This document shows, in pieces, positions 52,139-61,155 of a DNA stretch of 64,000 nucleotides; position 1 is the stretch's first letter; the number at the start of each line of letters is the position of its first letter. The position numbers were made by a program, and so were the translations under genes. The notes under the pieces were generated by a model. That model saw nothing but the letters and a program-made list of their open reading frames with translations. It did not search any database and was not told the DNA's origin. The stretch comes from Phaeospirillum sp. GTDB taxonomy: Bacteria; Pseudomonadota; Alphaproteobacteria; Rhodospirillales; Magnetospirillaceae. Location of the stretch: positions 1 to 64,000 of the forward strand of contig JAUSFB010000027.1 in NCBI GenBank assembly GCA_030651575.1, read 5' to 3'.

Positions 52139-52651
52139 TCAGGCGGTGCCGGCCACACCATGGGCAAGGTCGGGCTGGGTCGAATCGGGCGGCGCGATCT
52201 GCGCCGGATCGACGGCGCCATTGCCCTTGGCGGCGGGCAATTGCTCCAGCGCCTTGACGGAACCACGGCGGATCAGGCGGCCTTCCATGGATGCGCCGGC
52301 CTCGATCTCCAGGCTGTCCTGGGTGACGTCGCCGGTGACGCGGCCCGACTTGGTGATCAACACCGACGAGGCGTTGATCTTGCCGTTCAGCTCGCCATGA
52401 ACCTGGACGATCTCGGCCGTCACCTCGCCGGAAATACGGCCGCCCTCGCCCACCAGCAGACGCTGACAGGCGATATCGCCCTCGACCTGACCGTCGATCT
52501 GCATCTCGCCCTGGGTGATGATGTTGCCGACGATCTTGACGTCCGGCCCGATCACCGACAGGGGAAGGCTGCCGGTGGAATGACGGGTGGCGTTGTGGGC
52601 GGCGGCGGAAACCACGCCGAACGCCTTACCAAGCTTTGGGAGCATCTTCAC
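52139..52651 (-). CDS. Bactofilin (polymer-forming cytoskeletal protein)
   Basis: 170 residues from a GTG at 52651 (or ATG at 52645). The beta-helix core spans about 30-135: SVIGPDVKIVGNIITQGEMQIDGQVEGDIACQ..., with repeated GEVTAEIVQVHGELNGKI and GRVTGDVTQDSLEIEAGASMEGRL. N- and C-terminal ends are disordered, as usual. Bactofilins polymerise without nucleotides and position cell-wall enzymes. Its 5' end overlaps the M23 peptidase gene by 26 nt, fitting the known bactofilin-M23 pairing. Confidence 0.93.
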   Translation of the reverse strand: MKMLPKLGKAFGVVSAAAHNATRHSTGSLPLSVIGPDVKIVGNIITQGEMQIDGQVEGDIACQRLLVGEGGRISGEVTAEIVQVHGELNGKINASSVLITKSGRVTGDVTQDSLEIEAGASMEGRLIRRGSVKALEQLPAAKGNGAVDPAQIAPPDSTQPDLAHGVAGTA

Positions 52652-53828
52652 CTGCCGCGATGAATTTAAGGGGATCCTTGGGCATATCCGACAGCCGGAC
52701 CTCGTAGTGGAGATGAGGCCCGGTGGACCGCCCGGTATTGCCCAGCATACCGATCACGGTGCTGCGAGTCACCTTCTGGCCTTCCTTGACCTTGATTCGC
52801 GACAGATGGGCGTAGCGGGTGGTGACCCCGCCGCCGTGATTGATCTCGATGGTCAGGCCATAGCGGTCCCAGGGACCGGAGAATTCGACCACGCCCTCGC
52901 CGGTGGCGTAGACCGGGCTGCCGAACGGCGCCCCCAGGTCGACGCCTTCATGAACGCCGGTCCGGCGGTTCAGGGGATCGCTGCGGTTGCCAAAGCCGGA
53001 ATTGATGTCGTAATCCACTTGCAGCGGCTCGCCCAGCGGCATCTTCTGCATCACCAGCTTGACGCCGCTCCAATGATCGAGCCGGTCCAGCAGGCCGCTC
53101 AGGCCGGTATCGCCCCCGCCCGAGGGCAGCGGAATGAAGGGACCGCCACGGCCGCCGTCGCGCTGCTGGCGCTCGAACAGCTGGCGGGCGTCGATGCCCA
53201 GCCGCGACAGCACCTTCTCTGCTTCGGAGATGCGCGACGAGGTCGCGTCATTGGTGTTCCGCACCGCCTGGGCATAGGCCAGCTTGAGCCGCTCCAGCGA
53301 ACCTTCCAGCCGCCGCACCTGCTCGCGCACGGCGCGGGCCTCGTCGCTGGCCGGCTGGCCATCCTCGTTCCAGGCGGGTTCGGCCCCAACCCGCGAGCGG
53401 GCCGGAGCGACCACGGCCTTGCCCACCGGATGATCCTTGGCCAGCGCGGCGTTGGATTCCGCCAGCACCAGCAGGTTGGTGTGGACCATATCGACCTCGC
53501 GGGCGATATCGGCGACCATCTTCTGGGACGACGCCAGACGATGCTGGGCGGCGCGGGTGGCCGCCATCATCTCTTCCAGCTTGCGTTCCTTCACGGCAAG
53601 CTCATCGGGCTGGCGGGTCAGCAGGGTCGAGACGGTGCCGGCCCAGATGGCGACGCCGCACATCACGGCCAGGATGACCAGCTGACGCTTGCGGGTAAAC
53701 CGGAACTGCTCCGCCGAGCCATCGGGACGGCGGATGAAGACCTGCCATTCCGGGATCATCCACGAAATCGCGCGCCGCAATGCCTTTGTTCGTTTACCTG
53801 CCGCCGGGATCGATCGCTCGTCCGCCAC
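52626..53828 (-). CDS. M23 family metallopeptidase with membrane anchor and coiled coil
   Basis: 400 residues from a GTG at 53828 with AAGGA upstream. A short cytosolic part is followed by one membrane segment at about 48-67 (QLVILAVMCGVAIWAGTV), a long coiled coil (about 75-220) and a C-terminal LytM/M23 domain with zinc ligands in GVHEGVDLG and GPHLHYEV. All catalytic residues are present, so it should be an active peptidoglycan endopeptidase. The layout matches LmdC, which bactofilin BacA positions in stalked alphaproteobacteria. Confidence 0.92.
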   Translation of the reverse strand: MADERSIPAAGKRTKALRRAISWMIPEWQVFIRRPDGSAEQFRFTRKRQLVILAVMCGVAIWAGTVSTLLTRQPDELAVKERKLEEMMAATRAAQHRLASSQKMVADIAREVDMVHTNLLVLAESNAALAKDHPVGKAVVAPARSRVGAEPAWNEDGQPASDEARAVREQVRRLEGSLERLKLAYAQAVRNTNDATSSRISEAEKVLSRLGIDARQLFERQQRDGGRGGPFIPLPSGGGDTGLSGLLDRLDHWSGVKLVMQKMPLGEPLQVDYDINSGFGNRSDPLNRRTGVHEGVDLGAPFGSPVYATGEGVVEFSGPWDRYGLTIEINHGGGVTTRYAHLSRIKVKEGQKVTRSTVIGMLGNTGRSTGPHLHYEVRLSDMPKDPLKFIAAGEDAPKAW

Positions 53829-53969
53829 TGTCCTTGCGTCCCCTGTCCGTTTTCCGGTCGTGAGCGGGGTCGGCTTTATCGCCTGACCCTCATTAATCTA
53901 TCGGTAATGAATTTTTACATCAGCAATTCCGATATTCAAAATCGAATCGGTCAATGGCGGGGAACTTTC

Positions 53970-56012
53970 TCACCGCCGCCCCTCGATCCGCCACGCCGTC
54001 ACCAGCCCTCCCAACCCCAACAACAACAGCGCCAGAGCCGGTAACAGCGGGATTTCGCGCAAGCCCTCGACCACATGATCGCCCCGTTCCACCAACCCGA
54101 TCCAGCCACGCCCGCCCGCCATTCCCGCGCCCACCCGGCGCAGTTCGGGCACGCCGTCCCTGGCCAGCCAGGACAAGCCGCCATGGGTGGCGGCGGCGAC
54201 GGGAGCCAGCCGGTCGGGGCTGGCGGTCAGTTCCGCCAGTTCGATGGGAGCGGGCGAGCCGGCGGCGGCGATGGCTGTCAGCCCGGCCTCGTCGGCAACC
54301 CGCCACAGTCCCGTTTCCCCCGCCGGCAACCGCCCGACCGCGCTGCCGTCGCCCTGATCCTCCAGCGCCAGGGTCTGGCCGCCGCCATCGGGGCGGGTCA
54401 CCGTCGCCGTGGCGGCGCCGGGCTCCAGGCTGCGACGGGTGACGGTCAGGCGGCCGGCCGCGATCTCGGCCTTCAGGGAGCGTTCCTCCAGATCGGGCTC
54501 CTTCATCAGCCAATGGGCCAGCCGCCGCAGCAGCTCGCCATGGGGGCCGCCGCCTTCCCAGCCGCGCGCCCACAGCCAGATGGTGTCGGACAGCACCATG
54601 GCGACGCGGCCTTCGCCCACCCGGTCCAGCACCACCAGCGGCCGATCCTCCGGCCCGGTCATCACGGTGACGCCATCGGGGCTGCCGACCTCGATCTGGC
54701 GCATCCAGCTGCCCCAGTTCCCGGCTCCGGCCAGGCCGGCGGTCACCGGGTGACGCCGGCCGATCTCGGTGACGGCGGGACGGAAGGCGCGGGCCAGTTG
54801 CGCCCCGGTGGGCTTGGCCGGCAGCACGCCGGCCAAGGCGGAATCGGCGATCCCGCCGGCCTCGGCGAATTCCGGCCCCACCGCCACCAGCAAAGCCCCG
54901 CCGCGCCGGACATAGTCGGCCAGATTGCGGTAATAGCCCGCCGACAGCACGCCCCGGCGGCGGTAGCGGTCGAAAATCACCAGATCGAAGTCGGACAGCT
55001 TGTCCTCGAACAGCTCACGCACCGGAAAGGTGATCAGCGACAATTCCCGGATGGGGGTGCGGTCATCCTTCTCCGGCGGCCGCAAGATGGTGAAATGGAC
55101 CAGATCCACCGCCGGGTCGGCCCGCAGCAGGTTGCGCCAGGTGCGCTCCCCCGCATGGGGCTCACCGGAAATCAGCAGCACCTTGAGGCGGTCGCGCACC
55201 CCCGAAATGGCGATGGCGGTGCGGTTGTTCAGCAGCGACAGTTCGGACGCGCCGGGCGCGACCTCCAGCTCGACCACGTTCGGGCCGGCGTGGCGAATGG
55301 GAACCTCCAAGGTGGCGGGACGGTTGAGCGGCACATTCATCACCGCATGGGGTTGCCCGTCGATGCGGACCGCGACCAGGGCCTCGCCGGTGGCGCCGGG
55401 GTCTTCCACCGTGAATCCGAAGGTGGCGGAACGCCCGACCAGACCAAAGCCCGGATTTTGTCCCGCCGCCAGCCGCCGGTCACGCTCGCCCGGCGCTCCG
55501 GTCAGCAGGACATGGACCGGCGCCCCCAGCGACCGCCCAAGATCGGCCGGCACGTCGTGAACCCGGCCATCGGTGACCATCACCACCCCGGCAAGACGGC
55601 GGCGCGGCACATCGGCCAGGGCGCGCTCGGCCGCCGCGAACAGGCGAGTTCCCTCGTCCTGACCGGGCAAGCTGGTCACCCGCTCGACCCGCATCTCCAG
55701 ATTGGCCAACCGGCCGAACCGGGTCCGCAATTCGGCCAGGGCGGCTTCGGTCCGGGCGACGCGGTCGCCGATCGCCTGGGACAAGGTCTGGTCCACCACC
55801 ACCAGGGCGATATCGGGCAGCGGCGTGCGGTTCTCGGTAATCAGCCGGGGATTGGCCAACGCCGCCAGCACCACCGCCAGTACCAGCAAGCGGGGCCAGC
55901 CCGCCGCTCCACCGCGGATCAGCCCCAACGCTCCCACCGCCAGGGCCAGGGCCGACAGGCCGGCCAAGGCGGGCCAGGAGATCAGGGGGGCGAACGCCAG
56001 CGTCGATGTCAT
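53970..56012 (-). CDS. Membrane protein with GATase-like domain (MoxR operon)
   Basis: 680 residues from the ATG at 56012, overlapping the upstream stop as ATGA. There are N-terminal membrane segments (about 5-60; ISWPALAGLSALALAVGALGL), a vWA-like region (DIALVVVDQTLSQAIGDRV, LAGVVMVTDGRVHDVPADL) and a class I glutamine-amidotransferase-like region (LVIFDRYRRRGVLSAGYYRNLADYVRRGGALLVAVGPEF), then a C-terminal membrane segment (LLPALALLLLGLGGLVTAW). No catalytic Cys of a true amidotransferase is evident. Fourth gene of the MoxR/DUF58 set; function unknown. Confidence 0.85.
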   Translation of the reverse strand: MTSTLAFAPLISWPALAGLSALALAVGALGLIRGGAAGWPRLLVLAVVLAALANPRLITENRTPLPDIALVVVDQTLSQAIGDRVARTEAALAELRTRFGRLANLEMRVERVTSLPGQDEGTRLFAAAERALADVPRRRLAGVVMVTDGRVHDVPADLGRSLGAPVHVLLTGAPGERDRRLAAGQNPGFGLVGRSATFGFTVEDPGATGEALVAVRIDGQPHAVMNVPLNRPATLEVPIRHAGPNVVELEVAPGASELSLLNNRTAIAISGVRDRLKVLLISGEPHAGERTWRNLLRADPAVDLVHFTILRPPEKDDRTPIRELSLITFPVRELFEDKLSDFDLVIFDRYRRRGVLSAGYYRNLADYVRRGGALLVAVGPEFAEAGGIADSALAGVLPAKPTGAQLARAFRPAVTEIGRRHPVTAGLAGAGNWGSWMRQIEVGSPDGVTVMTGPEDRPLVVLDRVGEGRVAMVLSDTIWLWARGWEGGGPHGELLRRLAHWLMKEPDLEERSLKAEIAAGRLTVTRRSLEPGAATATVTRPDGGGQTLALEDQGDGSAVGRLPAGETGLWRVADEAGLTAIAAAGSPAPIELAELTASPDRLAPVAAATHGGLSWLARDGVPELRRVGAGMAGGRGWIGLVERGDHVVEGLREIPLLPALALLLLGLGGLVTAWRIEGRR

Positions 56013-58711
56013 CGCCCCAGCCGCTCCAGGATGGCCGGCAGATGGACCTGATCCGCCTTGTAATTGCCGGTCAGGGCGTACATCACCAGATTGACGCCAA
56101 AGCGGTAGGCCATCTCGCGCTGCCGTTCGCCGCCCGGCACCACCGCGTGCAGCGGCCGGCCGCGCTCGTCCACCGCCCAGGCTCCCACCCAATCATTCCC
56201 GCCCAGCACCACCGGCGAGACGCCGTCATTGGCCCCGCTGCCGCCCGGCTGCTCGACCCACAAGGAAGTCCCGTCCCAGCGGCCCGGCACCTCCTTCAGC
56301 AGGTAGAAGGCGCGGTTGAGCACGTGATCGGGGGCCAGCGGCGTCAGCGGCGGCAACGCCAAGCCCTGAACCACGGCGCGCAGGCGATTCAGCTCGGCGG
56401 TATCGGGGCCGGCGGCGGGTTGGCCCTCGTCACCGGTGTCGAACACGATCAGGCCGCCCCGCGCCATATAGGCGTTCAACCTGTCCATGGCGGCGGCGGA
56501 AAGCGGGCGTTGCGAGGGACCGATCCGCCAATACAACAGCGGAAAGAACACCACCGGATCGCGCTCCGGGTCCACCGTCATGGGCTCGGCCAGATTGGCG
56601 GTGGAGCGCAAGGCGATGACCGCCGACAGCCCTTTCAGCCCGGCGAGACAATCGCGGTCGATGGCGACGTCGTGAGTCTTGACGCAGGCCAGCCGGGTCG
56701 CCAGCGCCGCCTCGATGGCGTCGCCCGCTTGGGCCGGCGCTCCCGCCAGCACCGGCAGCAACGCGGCCAGCGGCAAGGCCCGCCGCAACCGGCCGCGCAA
56801 CAGCAGCGTCGCCACGCCGTCGACCATGGCCAGCAGCAGGGCAAGCACCAGCAGGGCCGGCCCCAGATCGATCTCGGCCCGCCCGCCCTCCAGACCGGCC
56901 ACCAAAGCTCCCGACGGCAGCGGCAGCGCCTGGGGCGGCGGCAACCGGGGGCCGAGGTTGAAGGCGACCCGTCCATCCGCCGGACCATACAGGCCGGGGG
57001 GATGGCGCGGCCCCGGCCGGGTGGCCTCGACCCCTTCGGTGATGGCGGCGGCGGCGCCGCTGGGAGGGGCAAGGCGGCCGAAGCCGTCCAGCAGCTCGGC
57101 CGGCGACAGCGCCCCCCCAGCCACCGCCGCATCGCCGCCCTGAGACAGCGCCACCACCCGGCGTAGCATATCGACGAACAGCCCCGACAGGGCCAGGTTG
57201 CTCCATTCGGCATTGGCCCCGGTATGGATCAGCACCAGCCAGCCCTTGCCCTGACGTCGGGCGGTGACCAGCGGCGTTCCGTCGGTCAGCGAGGCCCAGG
57301 TATGGGAGGCCAGTTCCAGACTGGGCTCGGCCAGCACCTGGGCCTTGACCTCGACCTCGGCGGGGATCTGAAGCCCCCGGAAAGGGCTGCCCTCGCCGAA
57401 TGGCGCCAACCCCATGGGCGTGGTCCACGACATGGCCCCGCCCATGGCGCGGCCGCCATCGCGCAGCCGCACCGGCAAGAGCGGGTCGCCCGTGGCTCCC
57501 GACGCCGCCTGGGCCAGCAACGGCCCGCCAAAGCGCACCACCACCCGCCCCTGCTCCACCAGAGCCGCCAGACGATCGGCGAGAGCGCCGGGGACCAGCG
57601 GCGTATCGGCCAGGATCAGCACGGCCGGCGCGTTCTCCCCGATCAGCTCGGCCAGCCCCCCGCGCCGCACATCGGCATGGGGAGTCAGCGCCCGCTCCAG
57701 GTAATACAGCCGGTCGAGCAGGGGAGCGCCGCTGGCGCGCTCGTCCCCGACCAGCCCCACCGAGCGCCGCCGCCAGCGTTCGTCCAGCAGCACCACCGAA
57801 CCGGCCCCCCGCTCGCCCTCGATATCCAGCCGCGCCAGCCGGTTGCGCAGCTCTACCGGCAAGATTATCGACACCGTGGCCGAAGCCGCCTCCATCACGA
57901 CCTCGTCGCGGGCCAGCACCACCCCGGCGGCGTCCAGGCCGCGCACCACCACCCGCTCTGGCACCCGCTCTGGCCCGTCGCCCGGCAATCGCCGGATGGC
58001 GACGACCAGACGGTCGGGCGGCGAATCCTCGGCCGGTGGCAGCAATTGACGCCCGGTTCGGCCATGGACCAGCTCCAGCCGGCCGCCGGCCGACTGCAAG
58101 GTCCGGGCGAGGTCGGCGCTGCCCTCGCCATTCAGCCCGTCGGTCAGCCAGACCGTCCGGGCGACCTTGCCGACCTCCAGCGTTCCGAGCGCCTTCAGGG
58201 CGGCGCGGCGGTCGGTGGGCCACGGCTTGGGCTCCATCCCGGCCAGGGCGGCGCGGGCCTCGGCGGCCGGCATCAACCGGGGGGACGCGATCGGGCCGCC
58301 ATCGGCCGGCGGCGCGGTCCCCAGCAGCAGAACCGGGCGGGCGGCCCGTTCGGCCCCCGCCAGCAAGGTGTCGAGATAGGCGCGCCGCGCCGGCCAGTCG
58401 CGGGCGGCGGCCCAGCCGTCATCCACCACCACCATCAGGGTTCCATCGGACCGGGCCTGGGGCTTGGCCGGGTCCAACAACGGCCGCGCCGCCGCCAGGA
58501 TCAGCGCCGCCGCCAAGGCCAGCCGCAAGGCCAGCAGCCAGGGCGGCGTGCTGTCGGCGGCGTCCTGGCCCTGCGGCAGCCCCAGCAACAACCGGATGGC
58601 GGGAAAGCGCACCCGCGCCGGCTCGGGCGGCGTCACTCGCAACAGCCGCCACAGCAGCGGCAACAATGCCAGCAGTCCCAGCGCCCAGGGCGCGGCGAAG
58701 ACAAAGTTCAT
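56009..58711 (-). CDS. BatA-like/DUF4159 membrane protein
   Basis: 900 residues. The N-terminus is the BatA/aerotolerance-type segment (FAAPWALGLLALLPLLWRLLRVTPPEPARVRFPAIRLL), followed by a second membrane segment, a long periplasmic part, and a third pair near 640-680. The last about 210 residues are DUF4159 (LACVKTHDVAIDRDCLAGLKGL, VFFPLLYWRIGP, GGLIVFDTGDEG, VNLVMYALTGNYKADQVHLP). It overlaps both neighbouring genes by 4 nt. The DUF4159 protein, DUF58 protein and MoxR ATPase commonly occur together, but the task of the set is unknown in most species. Confidence 0.87.
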   Translation of the reverse strand: MNFVFAAPWALGLLALLPLLWRLLRVTPPEPARVRFPAIRLLLGLPQGQDAADSTPPWLLALRLALAAALILAAARPLLDPAKPQARSDGTLMVVVDDGWAAARDWPARRAYLDTLLAGAERAARPVLLLGTAPPADGGPIASPRLMPAAEARAALAGMEPKPWPTDRRAALKALGTLEVGKVARTVWLTDGLNGEGSADLARTLQSAGGRLELVHGRTGRQLLPPAEDSPPDRLVVAIRRLPGDGPERVPERVVVRGLDAAGVVLARDEVVMEAASATVSIILPVELRNRLARLDIEGERGAGSVVLLDERWRRRSVGLVGDERASGAPLLDRLYYLERALTPHADVRRGGLAELIGENAPAVLILADTPLVPGALADRLAALVEQGRVVVRFGGPLLAQAASGATGDPLLPVRLRDGGRAMGGAMSWTTPMGLAPFGEGSPFRGLQIPAEVEVKAQVLAEPSLELASHTWASLTDGTPLVTARRQGKGWLVLIHTGANAEWSNLALSGLFVDMLRRVVALSQGGDAAVAGGALSPAELLDGFGRLAPPSGAAAAITEGVEATRPGPRHPPGLYGPADGRVAFNLGPRLPPPQALPLPSGALVAGLEGGRAEIDLGPALLVLALLLAMVDGVATLLLRGRLRRALPLAALLPVLAGAPAQAGDAIEAALATRLACVKTHDVAIDRDCLAGLKGLSAVIALRSTANLAEPMTVDPERDPVVFFPLLYWRIGPSQRPLSAAAMDRLNAYMARGGLIVFDTGDEGQPAAGPDTAELNRLRAVVQGLALPPLTPLAPDHVLNRAFYLLKEVPGRWDGTSLWVEQPGGSGANDGVSPVVLGGNDWVGAWAVDERGRPLHAVVPGGERQREMAYRFGVNLVMYALTGNYKADQVHLPAILERLGR

Positions 58712-59574
58712 GACCGCACCAAGGCCAATTGGGCGTACAGCGCCAGCAGGGCGTGCTGCGGCGGCTGATCGGTGCGGTGGGTGGCGAAACTCCAGCCGAG
58801 CGAGCGCGCCAGAGCGGCCAGCCCGTCGCGATGGGCCGCCAGCCTGGCCCTATAGGGGGCGCGCAGATCCTGGGCGCGGCGGGCCAGCAATTCGCCCTCG
58901 CCCTCCAGCCCCTGAAACCGGACCCGCCCCGCATAGGGCAGAGTTTCCTCGGCCGGGTCCAGCACCTGGACCAGATGCCCCATGACGCCGGTCGCCGCCA
59001 GCCCGCCGACCCAGGCCGCAACCTCCTCCAGCGGTGAAAGAAAGTCCCCGACCAGCACCAAGGTGGAGTTGAACTTGATTTTGCCGTCTCCCGGCCGCCG
59101 AGGACTGTCCTCCTCACGCTCCAGCGCCGTGGCCAGCCGCTCCAGCGCCCCGACTCCGGTGGTGGGAGCCAGCCCCCCCGACAGCAGCGCCACCCGCTCG
59201 CCGCCACGCAGCAGCAAGGCCGCCACCGCCAGGATCAGCAGTTCGGCCCGCTCGCGCTTTACCGGCAGTTCGCTGCCCGAACGCCACCGCATGGAAGCCG
59301 AGCCGTCGCGCCACAGCCACACCGTCTGGGCCGCTGTCCACTCACTCTCGCGCAGAAACAGATGATCCGAGCGGGCCGACTGCCGCCAGTCGATGGACGA
59401 GGCCGCGTCGCCCGGCTGGGAGTGGCGGAACTGCCAGAAGGTCTCGCCCGCCCCGGTGCGGCGGCGGCCATGGGCGCCCTGCGCCACCGTGGCGGCGATA
59501 CGCCGCGCCGCCACCAGCAGCGGCGGCAGCCGGGCCGCCAGATGTTGCGCCTGATGCCGGGGGGGAGGAAGCAT
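58708..59574 (-). CDS. DUF58 domain protein
   Basis: 288 residues. The DUF58 core is RHSQPGDAASSIDWRQSARSDHLFLRESEWTAAQTVWLWRDGSASM, a vWA-like fold with the Asp-Ser-Ala-Ser acidic/serine motif; no membrane segment is visible. It overlaps the BatA-like gene by 4 nt and follows MoxR by 6 nt. It is thought to work as a substrate or adaptor of the MoxR ATPase. Confidence 0.92.
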   Translation of the reverse strand: MLPPPRHQAQHLAARLPPLLVAARRIAATVAQGAHGRRRTGAGETFWQFRHSQPGDAASSIDWRQSARSDHLFLRESEWTAAQTVWLWRDGSASMRWRSGSELPVKRERAELLILAVAALLLRGGERVALLSGGLAPTTGVGALERLATALEREEDSPRRPGDGKIKFNSTLVLVGDFLSPLEEVAAWVGGLAATGVMGHLVQVLDPAEETLPYAGRVRFQGLEGEGELLARRAQDLRAPYRARLAAHRDGLAALARSLGWSFATHRTDQPPQHALLALYAQLALVRS

Positions 59575-59580
59575 GGCCGC

Positions 59581-60588
59581 TTACGCCAGGATTCCGATCA
59601 GCGCGCCCACCACTTCGTCCATGGTCACCCCGTCGGCGCGGGCGGCGAAGCCCAGGGCCATGCGATGGCGCAGCACCGGCGGCGCCAGGGCGGCGACATC
59701 GTCGAGCGAGGGGCTGAGACGGCCGTCGAGCAGGGCGCGGCCGCGCACCGCCAGCATCAACGCCTGGGCGGCGCGCGGCCCCGGCCCCCAGGCGACGGCG
59801 CGGCGGACCAGCTCCAGTTCCGAGCTTTCCGGCCGCCCCGCCCGTACCAGGGCCAGGATGGAATCGACCACGCCGTCGGCCACCGGAACGCGGCGCACCA
59901 GAGACTGGGCCGCCAGCAGATCGGCGGCGGACATCACCGCTTCCACCTCGGCCTCGGCGGCGCCGGTGGTGGCGATCAGCATCCGCCGTTCGGCGTCGCG
60001 GTCGGGATAGCCCACGTCGATCTGCATCAAAAAGCGATCCAACTGGGCCTCGGGCAATGGATAGGTGCCCTCCTGCTCCAGCGGATTCTGGGTGGCCAGC
60101 ACATGAAACGGAGCCGGCAGATCGTGCGAGACCCCGGCGATGCTGACCCGACGTTCCTGCATGGCCTGAAGCAGCGCCGATTGGGTGCGCGGGCTGGCGC
60201 GGTTGATCTCGTCGGCCATCAGCAGCTGACAGAACACCGGTCCCTTGATGAATCGAAAGGCCCGCGCGCCGGTGGGGCTTTCCTCCAGCACTTCCGATCC
60301 CAATATATCAGCAGGCATCAGGTCGGGAGTGAACTGGACCCGCTTGTCGGCCAAACCCAGCACGGTGCCGAGAGTCTGGACCAAACGGGTCTTGGCCAGG
60401 CCGGGCAGGCCGATCAACAGGGCGTGACCACCTGCAAGCAGCGTGATAAGTGTCTCGTCGATCACGCGGTCCTGCCCGAAGATGACCCGGCCGATGCTCG
60501 CCCGAGCCTCGGCCAGACGGGCCTCCAATGCCTCGATCTCGGCGAGGGGGGCCGGTTCGGCGATGTTGGATTGCGTCTCGATGATCAT
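59581..60588 (-). CDS. MoxR-family AAA+ ATPase
   Basis: 335 residues from the ATG at 60588; the open frame back to 60948 is rejected because it would overlap the divergent gene. Walker A is GLPGLAKT, the MoxR form; LMADEINRASPRTQSALLQAMQERRVSI and FHVLATQNPLEQEGTYPLPEAQLDRFLM are diagnostic. It is a chaperone ATPase that assembles or activates vWA-containing partners, here the DUF58 and GATase-like proteins downstream. AGGTG lies 8 nt before the start, inside the 15-nt divergent gap. Confidence 0.94.
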   Translation of the reverse strand: MIIETQSNIAEPAPLAEIEALEARLAEARASIGRVIFGQDRVIDETLITLLAGGHALLIGLPGLAKTRLVQTLGTVLGLADKRVQFTPDLMPADILGSEVLEESPTGARAFRFIKGPVFCQLLMADEINRASPRTQSALLQAMQERRVSIAGVSHDLPAPFHVLATQNPLEQEGTYPLPEAQLDRFLMQIDVGYPDRDAERRMLIATTGAAEAEVEAVMSAADLLAAQSLVRRVPVADGVVDSILALVRAGRPESSELELVRRAVAWGPGPRAAQALMLAVRGRALLDGRLSPSLDDVAALAPPVLRHRMALGFAARADGVTMDEVVGALIGILA

Positions 60589-60603
60589 GTGGGGGCACCT
60601 GAA

Positions 60604-61155
60604 ATGACGACGGAGCGGCTGGAAGGTCTGCCTTCCCTGAACGTGGACTTCCCGGCGGACCTGCCCGACGATTGCGGCGATCTCGGCATCAGCATCGACC
60701 GTCAGGGCCGTTGGTTCTACCATGGCTCGCCGATCAACCGCAAAGAGATGGTCTGCCTGTTCGCCTCGCTGATGCATCGGGCCAAGGACGGTTCCTACCT
60801 GCTGATCACGCCGGGCGAAATGGGCCGGATCGAGGTCGCGGACGTCCCGTTCATGGCGGTCGAGATGTTCGCCGCCGGCGCTGGGCGCGACCGGGTCATC
60901 AGCTTCCGCACCAATATGGATGAAATCGTCACCGTCGATGCCGACCACCGCCTGCGCATCGCCGAACCCAAGGACGGCAGAGAGCCCTCCCCATACGTAA
61001 TGGTCAGAAATGGATTGGAGGCGCGCCTGACCCGATCCGTGTATTATGAACTGGTGGCCCAGGGCTGGGAGGAAGACCTGGGGGGTGAGAAAGTCTACGG
61101 TTTATGGAGCAGCGGGATATTCTTTCCATTGGGAAGGCTCGACCCTTCCGATTGA
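60604..61155 (+). CDS. DUF1285 protein
   Basis: 183 residues from the ATG at 60604, with a G-run in gtgggggc as Shine-Dalgarno. The family pattern is ISIDRQGRWFYHGSPINRKEMVCLFASLMHRAKDGSYLLITPGEMGRIEVADVPFMAVEM and a C-terminal EDLGGEKVYGLWSSGIFFPLG. Function unknown. It overlaps the NUDIX frame. DUF1285-NUDIX-cca is a recurring order in alphaproteobacteria, suggesting a role in nucleotide or RNA metabolism, by inference. Confidence 0.9.
   Translation: MTTERLEGLPSLNVDFPADLPDDCGDLGISIDRQGRWFYHGSPINRKEMVCLFASLMHRAKDGSYLLITPGEMGRIEVADVPFMAVEMFAAGAGRDRVISFRTNMDEIVTVDADHRLRIAEPKDGREPSPYVMVRNGLEARLTRSVYYELVAQGWEEDLGGEKVYGLWSSGIFFPLGRLDPSD

Noticed and set aside
60589-60948. N-terminal extension of the MoxR ATPase
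   Set aside because: It lies antisense to the DUF1285 gene; the MoxR family begins near the residues encoded from 60588.
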